NCBI GenBank assembly: GCA_025964675.1
Contig: JAOPYI010000115.1
Location: 25,221-89,220, forward strand
Origin: Sphaerisporangium sp.
GTDB lineage: Bacteria; Actinomycetota; Actinomycetes; Streptosporangiales; Streptosporangiaceae
Length of the DNA: 64,000 nucleotides
Direction: 5' to 3'
A model generated the notes under the pieces. The model ran no database searches. It was not told where the DNA came from and saw only the letters and a list, made by a program, of their open reading frames with translations. The position numbers and the translations under genes are program-made. Position 1 is the stretch's first letter; every line of letters begins with the position of its first letter. Shown piece after piece: positions 36,130 through 43,955 of the stretch.

Positions 36130-37932
36130 TCAGCCTAGACGGTTCACCAGGGAGCGGTACTCCGCCCACAGCTCCTCGGGCATGTGGGTGCCGAAGGTGG
36201 CGAAGTGTCCCGGGACCAGCGCGGCCTCTTGTCTCCACACCTCGCGGTCGACCGAGAGCAGGGTCGCGAGGTCGGCTTCGGGGATGTCAAGGCCCTCGGT
36301 GTCCAGAGCGCCCTCGGGCGGAAGCAGCCCGATAGGGGTCTCCACGGCCTCCGCCTGGCCGTTCAGGCGCTCGACGATCCACTTCAGCACGCGGCTGTTC
36401 TCGCCGAACCCGGGCCACAGGAACCGGCCGGAGGCGTCCTTGCGGAACCAGTTGACGTAGTAGAGCCGGGGCAGCTTGCCCGCCTCGCCCGTCTTACCGA
36501 TCTTGAGCCAGTGGGCGAAGTAGTCGCCCATGTTGTATCCGCAGAAGGGAAGCATCGCGAACGGGTCGCGGCGCAGCTCGCCGACCTTGCCCTCGGCCGC
36601 GGCCGTTTTCTCCGACGCCACGTTGGCCCCGAGGAAGACGCCGTGCTGCCAGCTGAACGACTCGGTAACCAGCGGCACGGCCGTCGCACGGCGGCCGCCG
36701 AACAGGATCGCGGAGATCGGCACACCTTTCGGGTCGCGCCACTCGGGGGCGATCGTCGGGCACTGGGACGCCGGGGTGGTGAAGCGGGAGTTCGGATGGG
36801 CGGCGGGCTCGCCGGAGCCGGGCGTCCAGTCGCGGCCCCTCCAGTCGGTGAGGTGCGCCGGAGGCTCGTCGGTCAGGCCCTCCCACCACACGTCGCCGTC
36901 GTCGGTCAGCGCGACGTTGGTGAAGATGCTGTTGCCCCAGAGCGTCCTGATGGCGTTCGCGTTGGTGGACTCGCCGGTGCCGGGGGCAACGCCGAAGAAC
37001 CCGGCCTCGGGGTTGATGGCGTGCAGCCGGCCGTCCTCGCCGAAGCGCATCCAGGCGATGTCGTCGCCGACCGTCTCCACCTTCCATCCCGGGATGCTCG
37101 GCCGGAGCATCGCCAGGTTGGTCTTGCCGCAGGCGGAAGGGAAGGCGGCGGCAACGTACCTGGTCTCGCCGCTCGGCGGGGTCAGCTTGAGTATGAGCAT
37201 GTGCTCGGCGAGCCAGCCCTCGTCACGGGCCATCACGCTCGCGATGCGCAGCGCGTAGCACTTCTTGCCGAGAAGCGCGTTGCCACCGTAGCCGGAGCCG
37301 TATGACCAGATCTCGCGGGTCTCGGGGAAGTGGCTGATGTACTTGGTGGCGTTGCATGGCCAGGGGACGTCCTCCTGGCCGGGCGCGAGCGGCACACCCA
37401 CCGAGTGGACCGCCTTGACGAAGTCCTTGCGCTCCTCGATCAGCCGGAGCGCCTCCTCGCCCATGCGGGTCATGACGCGCATGGACACGACGACGTACGG
37501 AGAGTCGGTGATCTCGACCCCGAGCTGCGAGATATCACCGCCGAGCGGGCCCATGCAGAAGGGCACGACGTACATCGTGCGCCCGCGCATGGATCCGCTG
37601 AAGACCTCGTCGAAGGTCGCGCGCATCTCCTTGGGAGCGATCCAGTTGTTGGTCGGCCCGGCGTCCTCGGGGTTCTCCGAGCAGATGAAGGTGCGGTCCT
37701 CGACCCGGGCGACGTCCGTGGGATCCGACGCCGCGTAGAAGCTGTTGGGCCGTTTGGCCAGCCGTGTGAAGGTGCCCTGCTTCACCAGGAGGTTCGTGAG
37801 GCGCGTCCATTCGGCCTCCGAGCCGTCGCACCACTCGACGCGGTCTGGACGGGTCAGCCCGGCGATCTCCTGGACCCAGGCGACGAGCTCGGGGTGAGTC
37901 GTCGGGGTGGTCATCTCACTGGAAACTGACAC
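36130..37932 (-). CDS. pckG: Phosphoenolpyruvate carboxykinase (GTP)
   Basis: 600 residues. Converts oxaloacetate and GTP to PEP, GDP and CO2, the first committed step of gluconeogenesis. The P-loop [12 protein letters not shown] with the active-site Cys lies at about residues 265-276; GDDIAWMRF follows, with [13 protein letters not shown] as substrate loop and [12 protein letters not shown] near the C-terminus. GTG 37932 follows AAGGAG at 8 nt; an in-frame ATG lies six codons inside. Upstream is a 365-bp region with four DasR-type boxes, one at 59-74 bp from the start, suggesting tight control by a GntR/HutC-family regulator. Confidence 0.97.
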   Translation of the reverse strand: MSVSSEMTTPTTHPELVAWVQEIAGLTRPDRVEWCDGSEAEWTRLTNLLVKQGTFTRLAKRPNSFYAASDPTDVARVEDRTFICSENPEDAGPTNNWIAPKEMRATFDEVFSGSMRGRTMYVVPFCMGPLGGDISQLGVEITDSPYVVVSMRVMTRMGEEALRLIEERKDFVKAVHSVGVPLAPGQEDVPWPCNATKYISHFPETREIWSYGSGYGGNALLGKKCYALRIASVMARDEGWLAEHMLILKLTPPSGETRYVAAAFPSACGKTNLAMLRPSIPGWKVETVGDDIAWMRFGEDGRLHAINPEAGFFGVAPGTGESTNANAIRTLWGNSIFTNVALTDDGDVWWEGLTDEPPAHLTDWRGRDWTPGSGEPAAHPNSRFTTPASQCPTIAPEWRDPKGVPISAILFGGRRATAVPLVTESFSWQHGVFLGANVASEKTAAAEGKVGELRRDPFAMLPFCGYNMGDYFAHWLKIGKTGEAGKLPRLYYVNWFRKDASGRFLWPGFGENSRVLKWIVERLNGQAEAVETPIGLLPPEGALDTEGLDIPEADLATLLSVDREVWRQEAALVPGHFATFGTHMPEELWAEYRSLVNRLG

Positions 37933-38297
37933 GGGGCCGGCTCCTTACTCTCAGGCCAAACATCATTAACGACAAACCGCGCCGAATCCAATTGGCGTAG
38001 ACCAGTCAATGAAAGGGAAGTTCAAGAGCTCCTCAAATCAGAAGATCTGCACTTCCCATTTCATCGCTGTTTCACGCTCATGAATTCGGCGCGCCGTCGT
38101 GGCCCCTGTCCACTGCCCGTGCGTATGACGTCACGGCAGGCAGGGACCGCGATGGTTCGTGGGAGTTTACCCAGATTTGGCCGAGATAAAATAGTGCCTT
38201 CTCCAGCGGAGGACCTCCTGCCGCCTGGCGCCGAGCGCACATTGGTATAGGCCAATTCGAGTGGTCTAGGCCTGTTAAAGAATTGGTTTAGGCCAAT
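37933..38297. promoter_or_regulatory. pckG upstream region with four DasR-like (dre) boxes
   Basis: No believable gene in these 365 bp. Four 16-bp boxes resemble the Streptomyces dre consensus ACTGGTCTAGACCACT: ATTGGCGTAGACCAGT (37991-38006), ATTGGTATAGGCCAAT (38241-38256), AGTGGTCTAGGCCTGT (38260-38275) and ATTGGTTTAGGCCAAT (38282-38297). The last three are tandem at 19- and 22-bp steps and end exactly at the stop codon of the upstream gene. The region is AT-rich for this genome. A 64-codon frame at 38061-38255 was not accepted. Confidence 0.65.
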
Positions 38298-38819
38298 CTA
38301 CGCATTAAGATCCGGGCCCTCGGAACGCACGCGGTCGACGTGTTGCAGGGCATCGCGCAGGTCAGCGAGCCAGGTGTCGGTGTGGTTCCCGACCAGTCGC
38401 ACGCACCACGCGAGCGCGTCGCTGCGACTGCGCGCGACACCCGCCGCGACCAGCGTGTCGAGCACGCGCCGCTCCTGCTGGCGCAGCCGGGTCATGACCG
38501 GGATCGAAAGGGTGGTGAACATCACTGTCTCGCCGTCGCACGAGACGCCCCAGGACACCTTGCGGCGGAACCGGTGCTCGGCCTCGCGGGCGATCTCTAT
38601 GCGCCGCTCCCGCGTCTCCTCCCTGAAGCGCTCGATGTGACCGTCGAGCAGCGCCGCACGCTCGGCGCCCTCTGTGGACCCGGCCGCGGAGGGGACCGGG
38701 AGCGAGCCGACGACCGCGATCTCCTCCCGATCGAGGACGAACTCGTGCTGCCCGGAGAACCAGTCCTCGGGAAGGCGTCCGGTGAACCAGGAGGTTATGA
38801 CTGCTTCATCAGTTTCCAT
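38298..38819 (-). CDS. Unknown protein with possible C-terminal ribbon-helix-helix motif
   Basis: 173 residues, not recognised as a named family. The N-terminus has TSWFTGRLPEDWFSGQHEF and is followed by a charged helix (about 60-95). The C-terminal half, VMFTTLSIPVMTRLRQQERR then LVAAGVARSRSDALAWCVRLV, has the strand-helix-turn-helix rhythm and RSRSDALA turn of ribbon-helix-helix DNA binders. ATG 38819 is chosen; a TTG 14 codons upstream is possible. A perfect 16-bp palindrome (38819-38834) overlaps the start, as in autoregulated small regulators. Function is inferred, not shown. Confidence 0.6.
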   Translation of the reverse strand: METDEAVITSWFTGRLPEDWFSGQHEFVLDREEIAVVGSLPVPSAAGSTEGAERAALLDGHIERFREETRERRIEIAREAEHRFRRKVSWGVSCDGETVMFTTLSIPVMTRLRQQERRVLDTLVAAGVARSRSDALAWCVRLVGNHTDTWLADLRDALQHVDRVRSEGPDLNA

Positions 38820-38834
38820 GTAATCAAGATTACA
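38819..38834. promoter_or_regulatory. Perfect palindrome over the start codon of the 38298 gene
   Basis: TGTAATC-AA-GATTACA, 16 bp, sharing base 38819 with the start codon. The position suggests autorepression. Confidence 0.55.
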
Positions 38835-38939
38835 CCCATATAGCCGCCTATCAAGAGGCAACGTCCCGGCATGGACTCGAGCGGAATGGGCGAGCCTGTC
38901 AGCGAGGCCGTACGCCGTCCGGCACGCGAGAATCAGAAC

Positions 38940-39548
38940 ATGAGCTCACCTCCGCACACCGGGCACAACCACGGTCTCCGCGAACGCAAGAAGGCCAAGA
39001 CCCGGAGGACGATCCAGGAACACGCGATGAGGCTGTTCGTCGAGCAGGGGTACGACACCACGACGATCGAGCAGATCGCGGAGGCCGCGGAGGTCTCGCC
39101 CAGCACGTTCTTCCGCTACTTCCCCACCAAGGAAGACGTCGTCATCCAGAACGACTACGAGCCGATGATCACCTCGGCGTTCCTGGAGCAGCCGGCGTCG
39201 CTGTCGCCGCTCGCCGCGCTGCGCGAGGCCGTCCGCCTGGTCTACGGCGAGGTGCCGGCCTACGACGAGCCGACGATCCTCCGGCGCATCCAGCTCGTCT
39301 GGTCGATCCCCTCCCTGCGCGCCCGGCAGGTGGACGGCCAGATCGCCACCATCGCCATGCTCAGGGAGGCCATCGCCCAGCGAGCCGGCCGGTCCGTCGA
39401 CGACTTCCGAGTGCACGTCCTCGCGGGCGCGGTCGTGGGCGCCTGGGTCGCGGCCATCGAACGCTGGGTCGAGTCCGACGGCCAGGAGGCCCTCGCCGAC
39501 CTCATGGACCGCGTCCTGACCCTCCTGGAAGAAGGCGTCCCGCTCTAG
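38940..39548 (+). CDS. TetR family regulator, MftR-like C-terminal domain
   Basis: 202 residues from ATG 38940. HTH at about residues 17-62 (KTRRTIQEHAMRLFVEQGYDTTTIEQIAEAAEVSPSTFFRYFPTKEDV). The C-terminus (LAALREAVRLVYGEVP...LVWSIPSLRARQVDGQ) resembles the acyl-CoA-like ligand domain of many actinobacterial TetR proteins. The frame is open to ATG 38871, which would add 23 weakly conserved residues. It is divergent from the 38298 gene; its target is not evident. Confidence 0.86.
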   Translation: MSSPPHTGHNHGLRERKKAKTRRTIQEHAMRLFVEQGYDTTTIEQIAEAAEVSPSTFFRYFPTKEDVVIQNDYEPMITSAFLEQPASLSPLAALREAVRLVYGEVPAYDEPTILRRIQLVWSIPSLRARQVDGQIATIAMLREAIAQRAGRSVDDFRVHVLAGAVVGAWVAAIERWVESDGQEALADLMDRVLTLLEEGVPL

Positions 39549-39638
39549 AGGCATGGCCGGTGTCCTGTGTGGTGTGAGGAGCTCAGGGCCAACGCCCGGG
39601 TGGCCGAGGGCGGCTCGCCCGCAAGGCGAAGGCGCGGA

Positions 39639-40964
39639 TCAGCGCACGCGCGCGGCGACCCAGGGGCTCACGCGGACGACTCCGGCGAGGTTCTTGGTGT
39701 AGACGGGGGCGATCTTCACGACGTCACCCGTGTGCGGGGCGTTCAGCATCTTGCCGTCACCCCAGTAGATGGCGACATGGGAGATGTAGCCGGGGTTGGT
39801 CGGGTCGTTGCGCCAGAACAGCAGGTCACCCGGCTGCGCCTGCGCGAGGGGGACCTGCGGCCCTGTGACCCACTGCTGGTGGGTCACGCGCGGCATGCGC
39901 ACCCCCGCCTGGGCGAACGCCCACTGCACGAGGCCGGAGCAGTCGAACGAGTCCGGCCCCTCGGCGCCCCAGACGTACGGCCGGCCGAGCTTGCCCACCG
40001 CCGCAGTGAGCGCCACCTTGAGCTGGTCGGCGGACATGAACGAGCTGACCGGCCAGGTGGTGCGGGCCTGGGCGGGTGGCGTGAGCACCGGGTTGATCAA
40101 CGCGATCTGGCTGCCCTTGGGGAGGAACTTCAGCAGGCTGAGGCGGAGCCGGGTGAAGTCGACGCCGGGCGCGCTGACGACGAGCGCGTTGCGCTCAGGG
40201 ATGCCGAGCGACCTCGCGACCTGCTGGGAGACCACTGCGTTGATCAGCCCCATGCCCATCGTCGCGTAGGCGCCCACGCGGAGCTTGTGGCCGCCTGCGT
40301 TGACCGTGGAGCCGAGCGCGACGCCGCCGTCACTGCCGAGGGTGAACGAGACCGCGATGTCACCGGCGCCCACGCTGTTCCACAGGGCATCGGAACGGGC
40401 GGTTGAACGCGGGGTGTAGGAGCGGAACGTCGAGGGGTCCACACCCATGGTCTGCACGCGCTTGCCGTCCATCATGACGTCGGCGGCGTCCACGACCTCG
40501 ACCGCCCTGACGCCTTTGTACGTCCTGACCCTGCGGACGGCGGCCTCGGACAGCGAGCGGGGCGTCACCACGAAGAGGTGCGGCTTGCGCAGCACGGCCA
40601 GCGGCGCCACCTGGACGCGCTCGGAGGTGGCCGGCAGGTCTCTGGTGGCCGCGACGTACCCGGCGTCGCGCTTCGGGATCGCCGGACGCGCGGACGCCAC
40701 GACCGGCGGCGCCTGGCGCTTGCTCAGCTCGCCGAGGATCACCATGTCGGCGGCGAGCACCGTCACGAGCCCGACCGCGATGATGGGCACCACCCTGCGC
40801 GGTAACCGGGACACCCGGCGGCGGCGGGGCTGCAGGCGGGGCCGGAAGGTCAGATCCTCGCGGGCCTCGGTCAGCGCGCCGCCGAGGTAGTCACGGACAC
40901 CGCTCAGGCCCCGGGTGAGGCTCTCTTGGACGACGGACGTACGACGTGGTCGCCGATCGAGCAC
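39639..40964 (-). CDS. Secreted/anchored NlpC/P60 cell-wall hydrolase
   Basis: 441 residues. A basic N-terminus, then one membrane segment (about residues 58-78, VVPIIAVGLVTVLAADMVILG) and a ~250-residue extracytoplasmic region with two FtsX/POTRA-like strand pairs (LRKPHLFVVTPRSLSEAAVRRV). The C-terminal C40 peptidase has the catalytic Cys in DSFDCSGLVQWAF (about residue 343), His in YISHVAIYWGDGKMLNAP and the following APHTGD. It should cleave D-gamma-glutamyl-diamino acid bonds in peptidoglycan. GTG 40964. Two 11-bp direct repeats lie ~85-117 bp upstream. Confidence 0.9.
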   Translation of the reverse strand: MLDRRPRRTSVVQESLTRGLSGVRDYLGGALTEAREDLTFRPRLQPRRRRVSRLPRRVVPIIAVGLVTVLAADMVILGELSKRQAPPVVASARPAIPKRDAGYVAATRDLPATSERVQVAPLAVLRKPHLFVVTPRSLSEAAVRRVRTYKGVRAVEVVDAADVMMDGKRVQTMGVDPSTFRSYTPRSTARSDALWNSVGAGDIAVSFTLGSDGGVALGSTVNAGGHKLRVGAYATMGMGLINAVVSQQVARSLGIPERNALVVSAPGVDFTRLRLSLLKFLPKGSQIALINPVLTPPAQARTTWPVSSFMSADQLKVALTAAVGKLGRPYVWGAEGPDSFDCSGLVQWAFAQAGVRMPRVTHQQWVTGPQVPLAQAQPGDLLFWRNDPTNPGYISHVAIYWGDGKMLNAPHTGDVVKIAPVYTKNLAGVVRVSPWVAARVR

Positions 40965-41048
40965 GTTCCACCCCTTCCGCCCTGGTCTCCCACGTCGAAT
41001 GGCGCATGCCCTTGCGAAACGCCCAGGCGTGCGTCGTCCCTGTCAGTG

Positions 41049-41081
41049 CCTGATTGTCCCGAACTCTGACCCTGATTGTCC
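41049..41081 (-). promoter_or_regulatory. Tandem 11-bp direct repeats upstream of the NlpC/P60 gene
   Basis: On the minus strand GGACAATCAGG occurs twice, at 41049-41059 and 41071-41081, 22 bp apart (two helical turns). This looks like a tandem regulator site; the regulator is unknown. Confidence 0.45.
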
Positions 41082-41104
41082 GGTGATTCGCCCGGAATCA
41101 ACCG

Positions 41105-41135
41105 CGATCCGCCGAAGGCGTGCTCCGGCGGATCG
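41105..41135 (-). terminator. greA terminator hairpin
   Basis: A perfect 10-bp stem, CGATCCGCCG (41105-41114) with CGGCGGATCG (41126-41135), and 11-nt loop, about 29 nt past the greA stop. Confidence 0.65.
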
Positions 41136-41163
41136 TATCGATGGCGAGGGCCGGACGCGTGGC

Positions 41164-41667
41164 TCAGTTGCCGATATAGGGCACGGCCTCGAGGATCTCC
41201 ACGGAATTCGTCCTGCCGTTGGGCAGCGTGTAGGTGGCCCTCTCGCCGATCTTCTTGCCGTTGATGGCGGCACCCAGCGGGGATCGGGGGGAGTAGACGT
41301 CGATCGGGGCCCCGCTCTCCTCGCGGGAGGCCAGAAGGAAGGTGACCTCATCGTCGTCGTCACCGTCGAACCGGATGGTCACGGTCATGCCGGGACCGAC
41401 GACGCCTTCGGCACGGGGGGGCTCCCCCACTCTCGCCTGGTCGAGAAGCTGGCGGAGCTGGAGGATGCGGCCCTCCATCTTGCCCTGCTCCTCCTTGGCG
41501 GCGTGGTATCCGCCGTTCTCCTTCAGGTCGCCTTCTTCGCGGGCGGCCTCGATCTTCTTGGCGATGTCGACGCGCCCGGGCCCCGAGAGATGCTCGAACT
41601 CCGCCCTCAGGCGGTCGTACGCCTCCTGCGTCAACCAGGTGACGTTCTCTTCGCGGGAGTCGACCAC
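41164..41667 (-). CDS. greA: Transcription elongation factor GreA
   Basis: 167 residues. The N-terminal coiled coil carries the acidic tip (GDLKENGGYHAAKEEQGKMEGRI) that enters the RNA polymerase secondary channel and stimulates cleavage of backtracked RNA. The C-terminal FKBP-like domain closes with SPLGAAINGKKIGERATY. The N-terminal WLTQEAYDRLRAEFEHL is also typical. GTG 41667 follows AAGGAG. A perfect 8-bp inverted repeat (AGCGTTCG...CGAACGCT, 41699-41744) lies in the promoter region. Confidence 0.96.
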   Translation of the reverse strand: MVDSREENVTWLTQEAYDRLRAEFEHLSGPGRVDIAKKIEAAREEGDLKENGGYHAAKEEQGKMEGRILQLRQLLDQARVGEPPRAEGVVGPGMTVTIRFDGDDDDEVTFLLASREESGAPIDVYSPRSPLGAAINGKKIGERATYTLPNGRTNSVEILEAVPYIGN

Positions 41668-41756
41668 GGGTTCTCCTTGCGTACTCGTGAGAGTTGCGAG
41701 CGTTCGAATTCGGGGAGACTAACAAATTAACCCGACCGAACGCTTTCCCAAAAGTC

Positions 41757-42194
41757 TCATTGTACGAGATAGCAGTACTGGACGTTGCCGGAAGTGGCCC
41801 GCGCGCTGGTCTCCACGCGCTCGGTCAACTGGACGTCGGCCTGCCCCCGGGGGATCGTGACGTCGCGGGTGCCCACCTCGACGTGCTGGGTGTCGGTGGC
41901 TCGCAACTTGCACACCGCTGCTTGGTCGGCGGGCTTGTGTATCTGGAAGGTTATCGTAACGGAGTCCGCACCGCCCACCTCAAAGGTGATCACATCTGTG
42001 GGCACGCCGGTATTCCCCCTGGCGGACATCATGACGTAGCCCCAGCCGCCCATCGCGATTGCGATAAAGATCCCGATGATGATGAGAGCAATGGATTGCC
42101 CGGTTCGCCCCAAGCGTCCGGGACGCTCCGGGTAGGCCTCCGGCGTCCCGAGCACGGGTCCGTCCGCGCGCGAACCGACACCACTATCGGTCAT
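41757..42194 (-). CDS. DUF4307 domain-containing membrane protein
   Basis: 145 residues. One membrane helix (about residues 34-55, IALIIIGIFIAIAMGGWGYVMM) follows a hydrophilic N-terminus; the outside domain is a beta sandwich-like DUF4307 with VTITFQIHKPADQAAVCKLRATD and a second Cys near the end (VQYCYLV), a likely disulfide pair. The gene lies between greA and mca, as in M. tuberculosis (Rv1081c). ATG 42194 has GGGAG upstream. Function unknown. Confidence 0.85.
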   Translation of the reverse strand: MTDSGVGSRADGPVLGTPEAYPERPGRLGRTGQSIALIIIGIFIAIAMGGWGYVMMSARGNTGVPTDVITFEVGGADSVTITFQIHKPADQAAVCKLRATDTQHVEVGTRDVTIPRGQADVQLTERVETSARATSGNVQYCYLVQ

Positions 42195-42328
42195 GGCGGA
42201 ATCTCCCAGCGGTCCCTCGTCGTTGCACGAGACGATTGTCCCCTGCGGAGGCTTCGCCCTACGCGTCGCCCCAAGAGAAAATAGCCTCTCTGGGGAGCTG
42301 GCCTGGACACCTGAGGAGAAACCGAGCC

Positions 42329-43213
42329 GTGAGTGCACCGCTGAGGCTGATGGCCGTTCACGCGCACCCTGACGACGAGTCGAGCAAGGGAGCCGCCACT
42401 ATGGCGCGCTACGTGGCCGAAGGCGTCGACGTGCTGGTCTGCACGTGCACCGGCGGTGAACGCGGCTCGATCCTGAACCCCAAGATGGAACGCCCCGACA
42501 TCCTGGAGAACATGACCGAGGTGCGGCGCCAGGAGATGGAGAAGGCGCGCCAGATCCTCGGCGTCGGGCAGAGCTTCCTCGGCTTCGTCGACTCCGGCCT
42601 TCCGGAGGACGAGAACGAGCCGCTGCCCGAGGGCTGCTTCGCGCTCCAGCCGCTGGAGGTGGCCGCGGCGCCGCTGGTCGAGGCCGTGCGCGCGTTCAGG
42701 CCCCACGTGATCCTGACCTACGACGACGACGGCGGCTACCCGCATCCCGACCACATCATGACGAACAAGATCTCGATCGAGGCCTTCGAGGCGGCCGGCG
42801 ACCCCGACCGGTATGTCGGTCTCGGAGACCCGTGGCAGCCGCTCAAGCTCTACTACCACATGGGGTTCACGCGTGAGCGGTTCGAGGCCCTCCACCAGGC
42901 CATGACCGACCGGGGGATCGGCTCGCCGTACGGCGACTGGATCGCCCGCTGGGAGGACCGCCCGCAGAAATGGGAGGTCACCACCCGCGTGCCGTGCGGC
43001 GACTATTTCGAGACCCGTGACCTGGCGCTCCTCGCCCACGCCACCCAGATCGACCCTGACGGCTTCTTCTTCGTGTGCCCGCGCGACCTGCAGGAGGAGA
43101 TCTGGCCCACCGAGGACTACCACCTGGCCCGGTCGCTGGTCGACACCGAGCTGCCCGAGGACGACCTGTTCGCGGGCATCCACGCGGGCGAGGTGTCACG
43201 CGCACACCAGTGA
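42329..43213 (+). CDS. mca: Mycothiol conjugate amidase
   Basis: 294 residues. Cleaves mycothiol S-conjugates so that the mercapturic acid can be exported. The zinc site of the LmbE/PIG-L fold is visible: H13 and D16 in VHAHPDDESSKGAATMARY and the third His in GGYPHPDHIM. The sequence near the N-terminus and the C-terminal region match Mca rather than its paralogue MshB. GTG 42329 follows GAGGAG. Its presence shows the organism uses mycothiol. Confidence 0.95.
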   Translation: MSAPLRLMAVHAHPDDESSKGAATMARYVAEGVDVLVCTCTGGERGSILNPKMERPDILENMTEVRRQEMEKARQILGVGQSFLGFVDSGLPEDENEPLPEGCFALQPLEVAAAPLVEAVRAFRPHVILTYDDDGGYPHPDHIMTNKISIEAFEAAGDPDRYVGLGDPWQPLKLYYHMGFTRERFEALHQAMTDRGIGSPYGDWIARWEDRPQKWEVTTRVPCGDYFETRDLALLAHATQIDPDGFFFVCPRDLQEEIWPTEDYHLARSLVDTELPEDDLFAGIHAGEVSRAHQ

Positions 43214-43304
43214 CGGGAGCGCCCCTCAGGTGGCACAGACGCCGGGTGGCGGGCACATGCCTGCCGCCTGCGGGGGTGCCTCCCCCAGGTGGCAGACTTG
43301 ACGG

Positions 43305-43562
43305 GTGACTGATTTCACCGCACACGCCGCCGTCGCCGCCCCGGCCCCTCCGATCGGCCCGGGCCTTGTCGGCTTCCTGGTGGTGGCCGCGATCGGTGTC
43401 GCGCTGTACTTCCTGGTGAAGTCGATGAACAGGCAGATCTCCAAGATCGAGGTCCCGCGCGAAGCCGATCTGGACAAGGCCGACATGGATGCGCCCGACC
43501 TGGGCAAGCCCGAGGAAGCCGACGACCCCCAAGCCAGGCAACGACCCAACGGCACCCGCTGA
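43305..43562 (+). CDS. Small membrane protein downstream of mca
   Basis: 85 residues, GTG start. A hydrophobic helix at about residues 17-40 (IGPGLVGFLVVAAIGVALYFLVKSM) and a charged cytosolic tail with Asp/Lys/Glu runs. The order mca then this protein also occurs in M. tuberculosis (Rv1083). Function unknown. Confidence 0.78.
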   Translation: MTDFTAHAAVAAPAPPIGPGLVGFLVVAAIGVALYFLVKSMNRQISKIEVPREADLDKADMDAPDLGKPEEADDPQARQRPNGTR

Positions 43563-43591
43563 GCGCCGCGGCCCGCGAGAGGAACCCCCAC

Positions 43592-43903
43592 ATGGACCAG
43601 GCGGTCGAAGTAGCCGACAACGCGGAAGCCCGGCGCTACGAGATCACGGTCGACGGCAGGCTGGCCGGCTTCGCGGAGTACCGCAGGCGACCCGGGCAGC
43701 TCGTCTTCACGCACACCGAGGTCGGCGACGAGTTCGAGGGCCAGGGGCTCGGCAGCCGCCTGATCCGCGGCGCGCTCGACTCGGCGCGCGCGGCGGGTGT
43801 GTCCATCGTGCCGCGCTGCCCCTTCGTCGCGCGGTACGTCCAGCGCCACCCGGAGTACCTCGACCTGGTCGCGGCGACCGACGACACCGCCGAGAGCGCC
43901 TAG
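43592..43903 (+). CDS. GNAT-like N-acetyltransferase (YjdJ/Gtn type)
   Basis: 103 residues, the short single-domain form. The acetyl-CoA-binding motif EFEGQGLGSRLIRGALD and the following IVPRCPFVARYVQRHPEYLDL are typical of this subgroup. Substrate unknown. It starts 30 nt after the small membrane protein gene with GAGAGGA upstream, so the two are probably co-transcribed. Confidence 0.88.
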   Translation: MDQAVEVADNAEARRYEITVDGRLAGFAEYRRRPGQLVFTHTEVGDEFEGQGLGSRLIRGALDSARAAGVSIVPRCPFVARYVQRHPEYLDLVAATDDTAESA

Positions 43904-43921
43904 AACACCGGTGACGCGAGC

Positions 43922-43945
43922 CCCTCAGCGTCGAGCGGCTGAGGG
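43922..43945. terminator. Bidirectional terminator between convergent genes
   Basis: CCCTCAGC (43922-43929) and GCTGAGGG (43938-43945) form a perfect 8-bp stem with an 8-nt loop, and flanking GGTGAC/GTCACC can extend it. It serves the convergent ends of the acetyltransferase and 43956 genes. Confidence 0.6.
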
Positions 43946-43955
43946 CCTCCGCTTG

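Noticed and set aside
38061..38255. 64-codon minus-strand frame in the pckG upstream region
   Set aside because: No ribosome-binding site, no family features, and it overlaps the DasR-type box at 38241.
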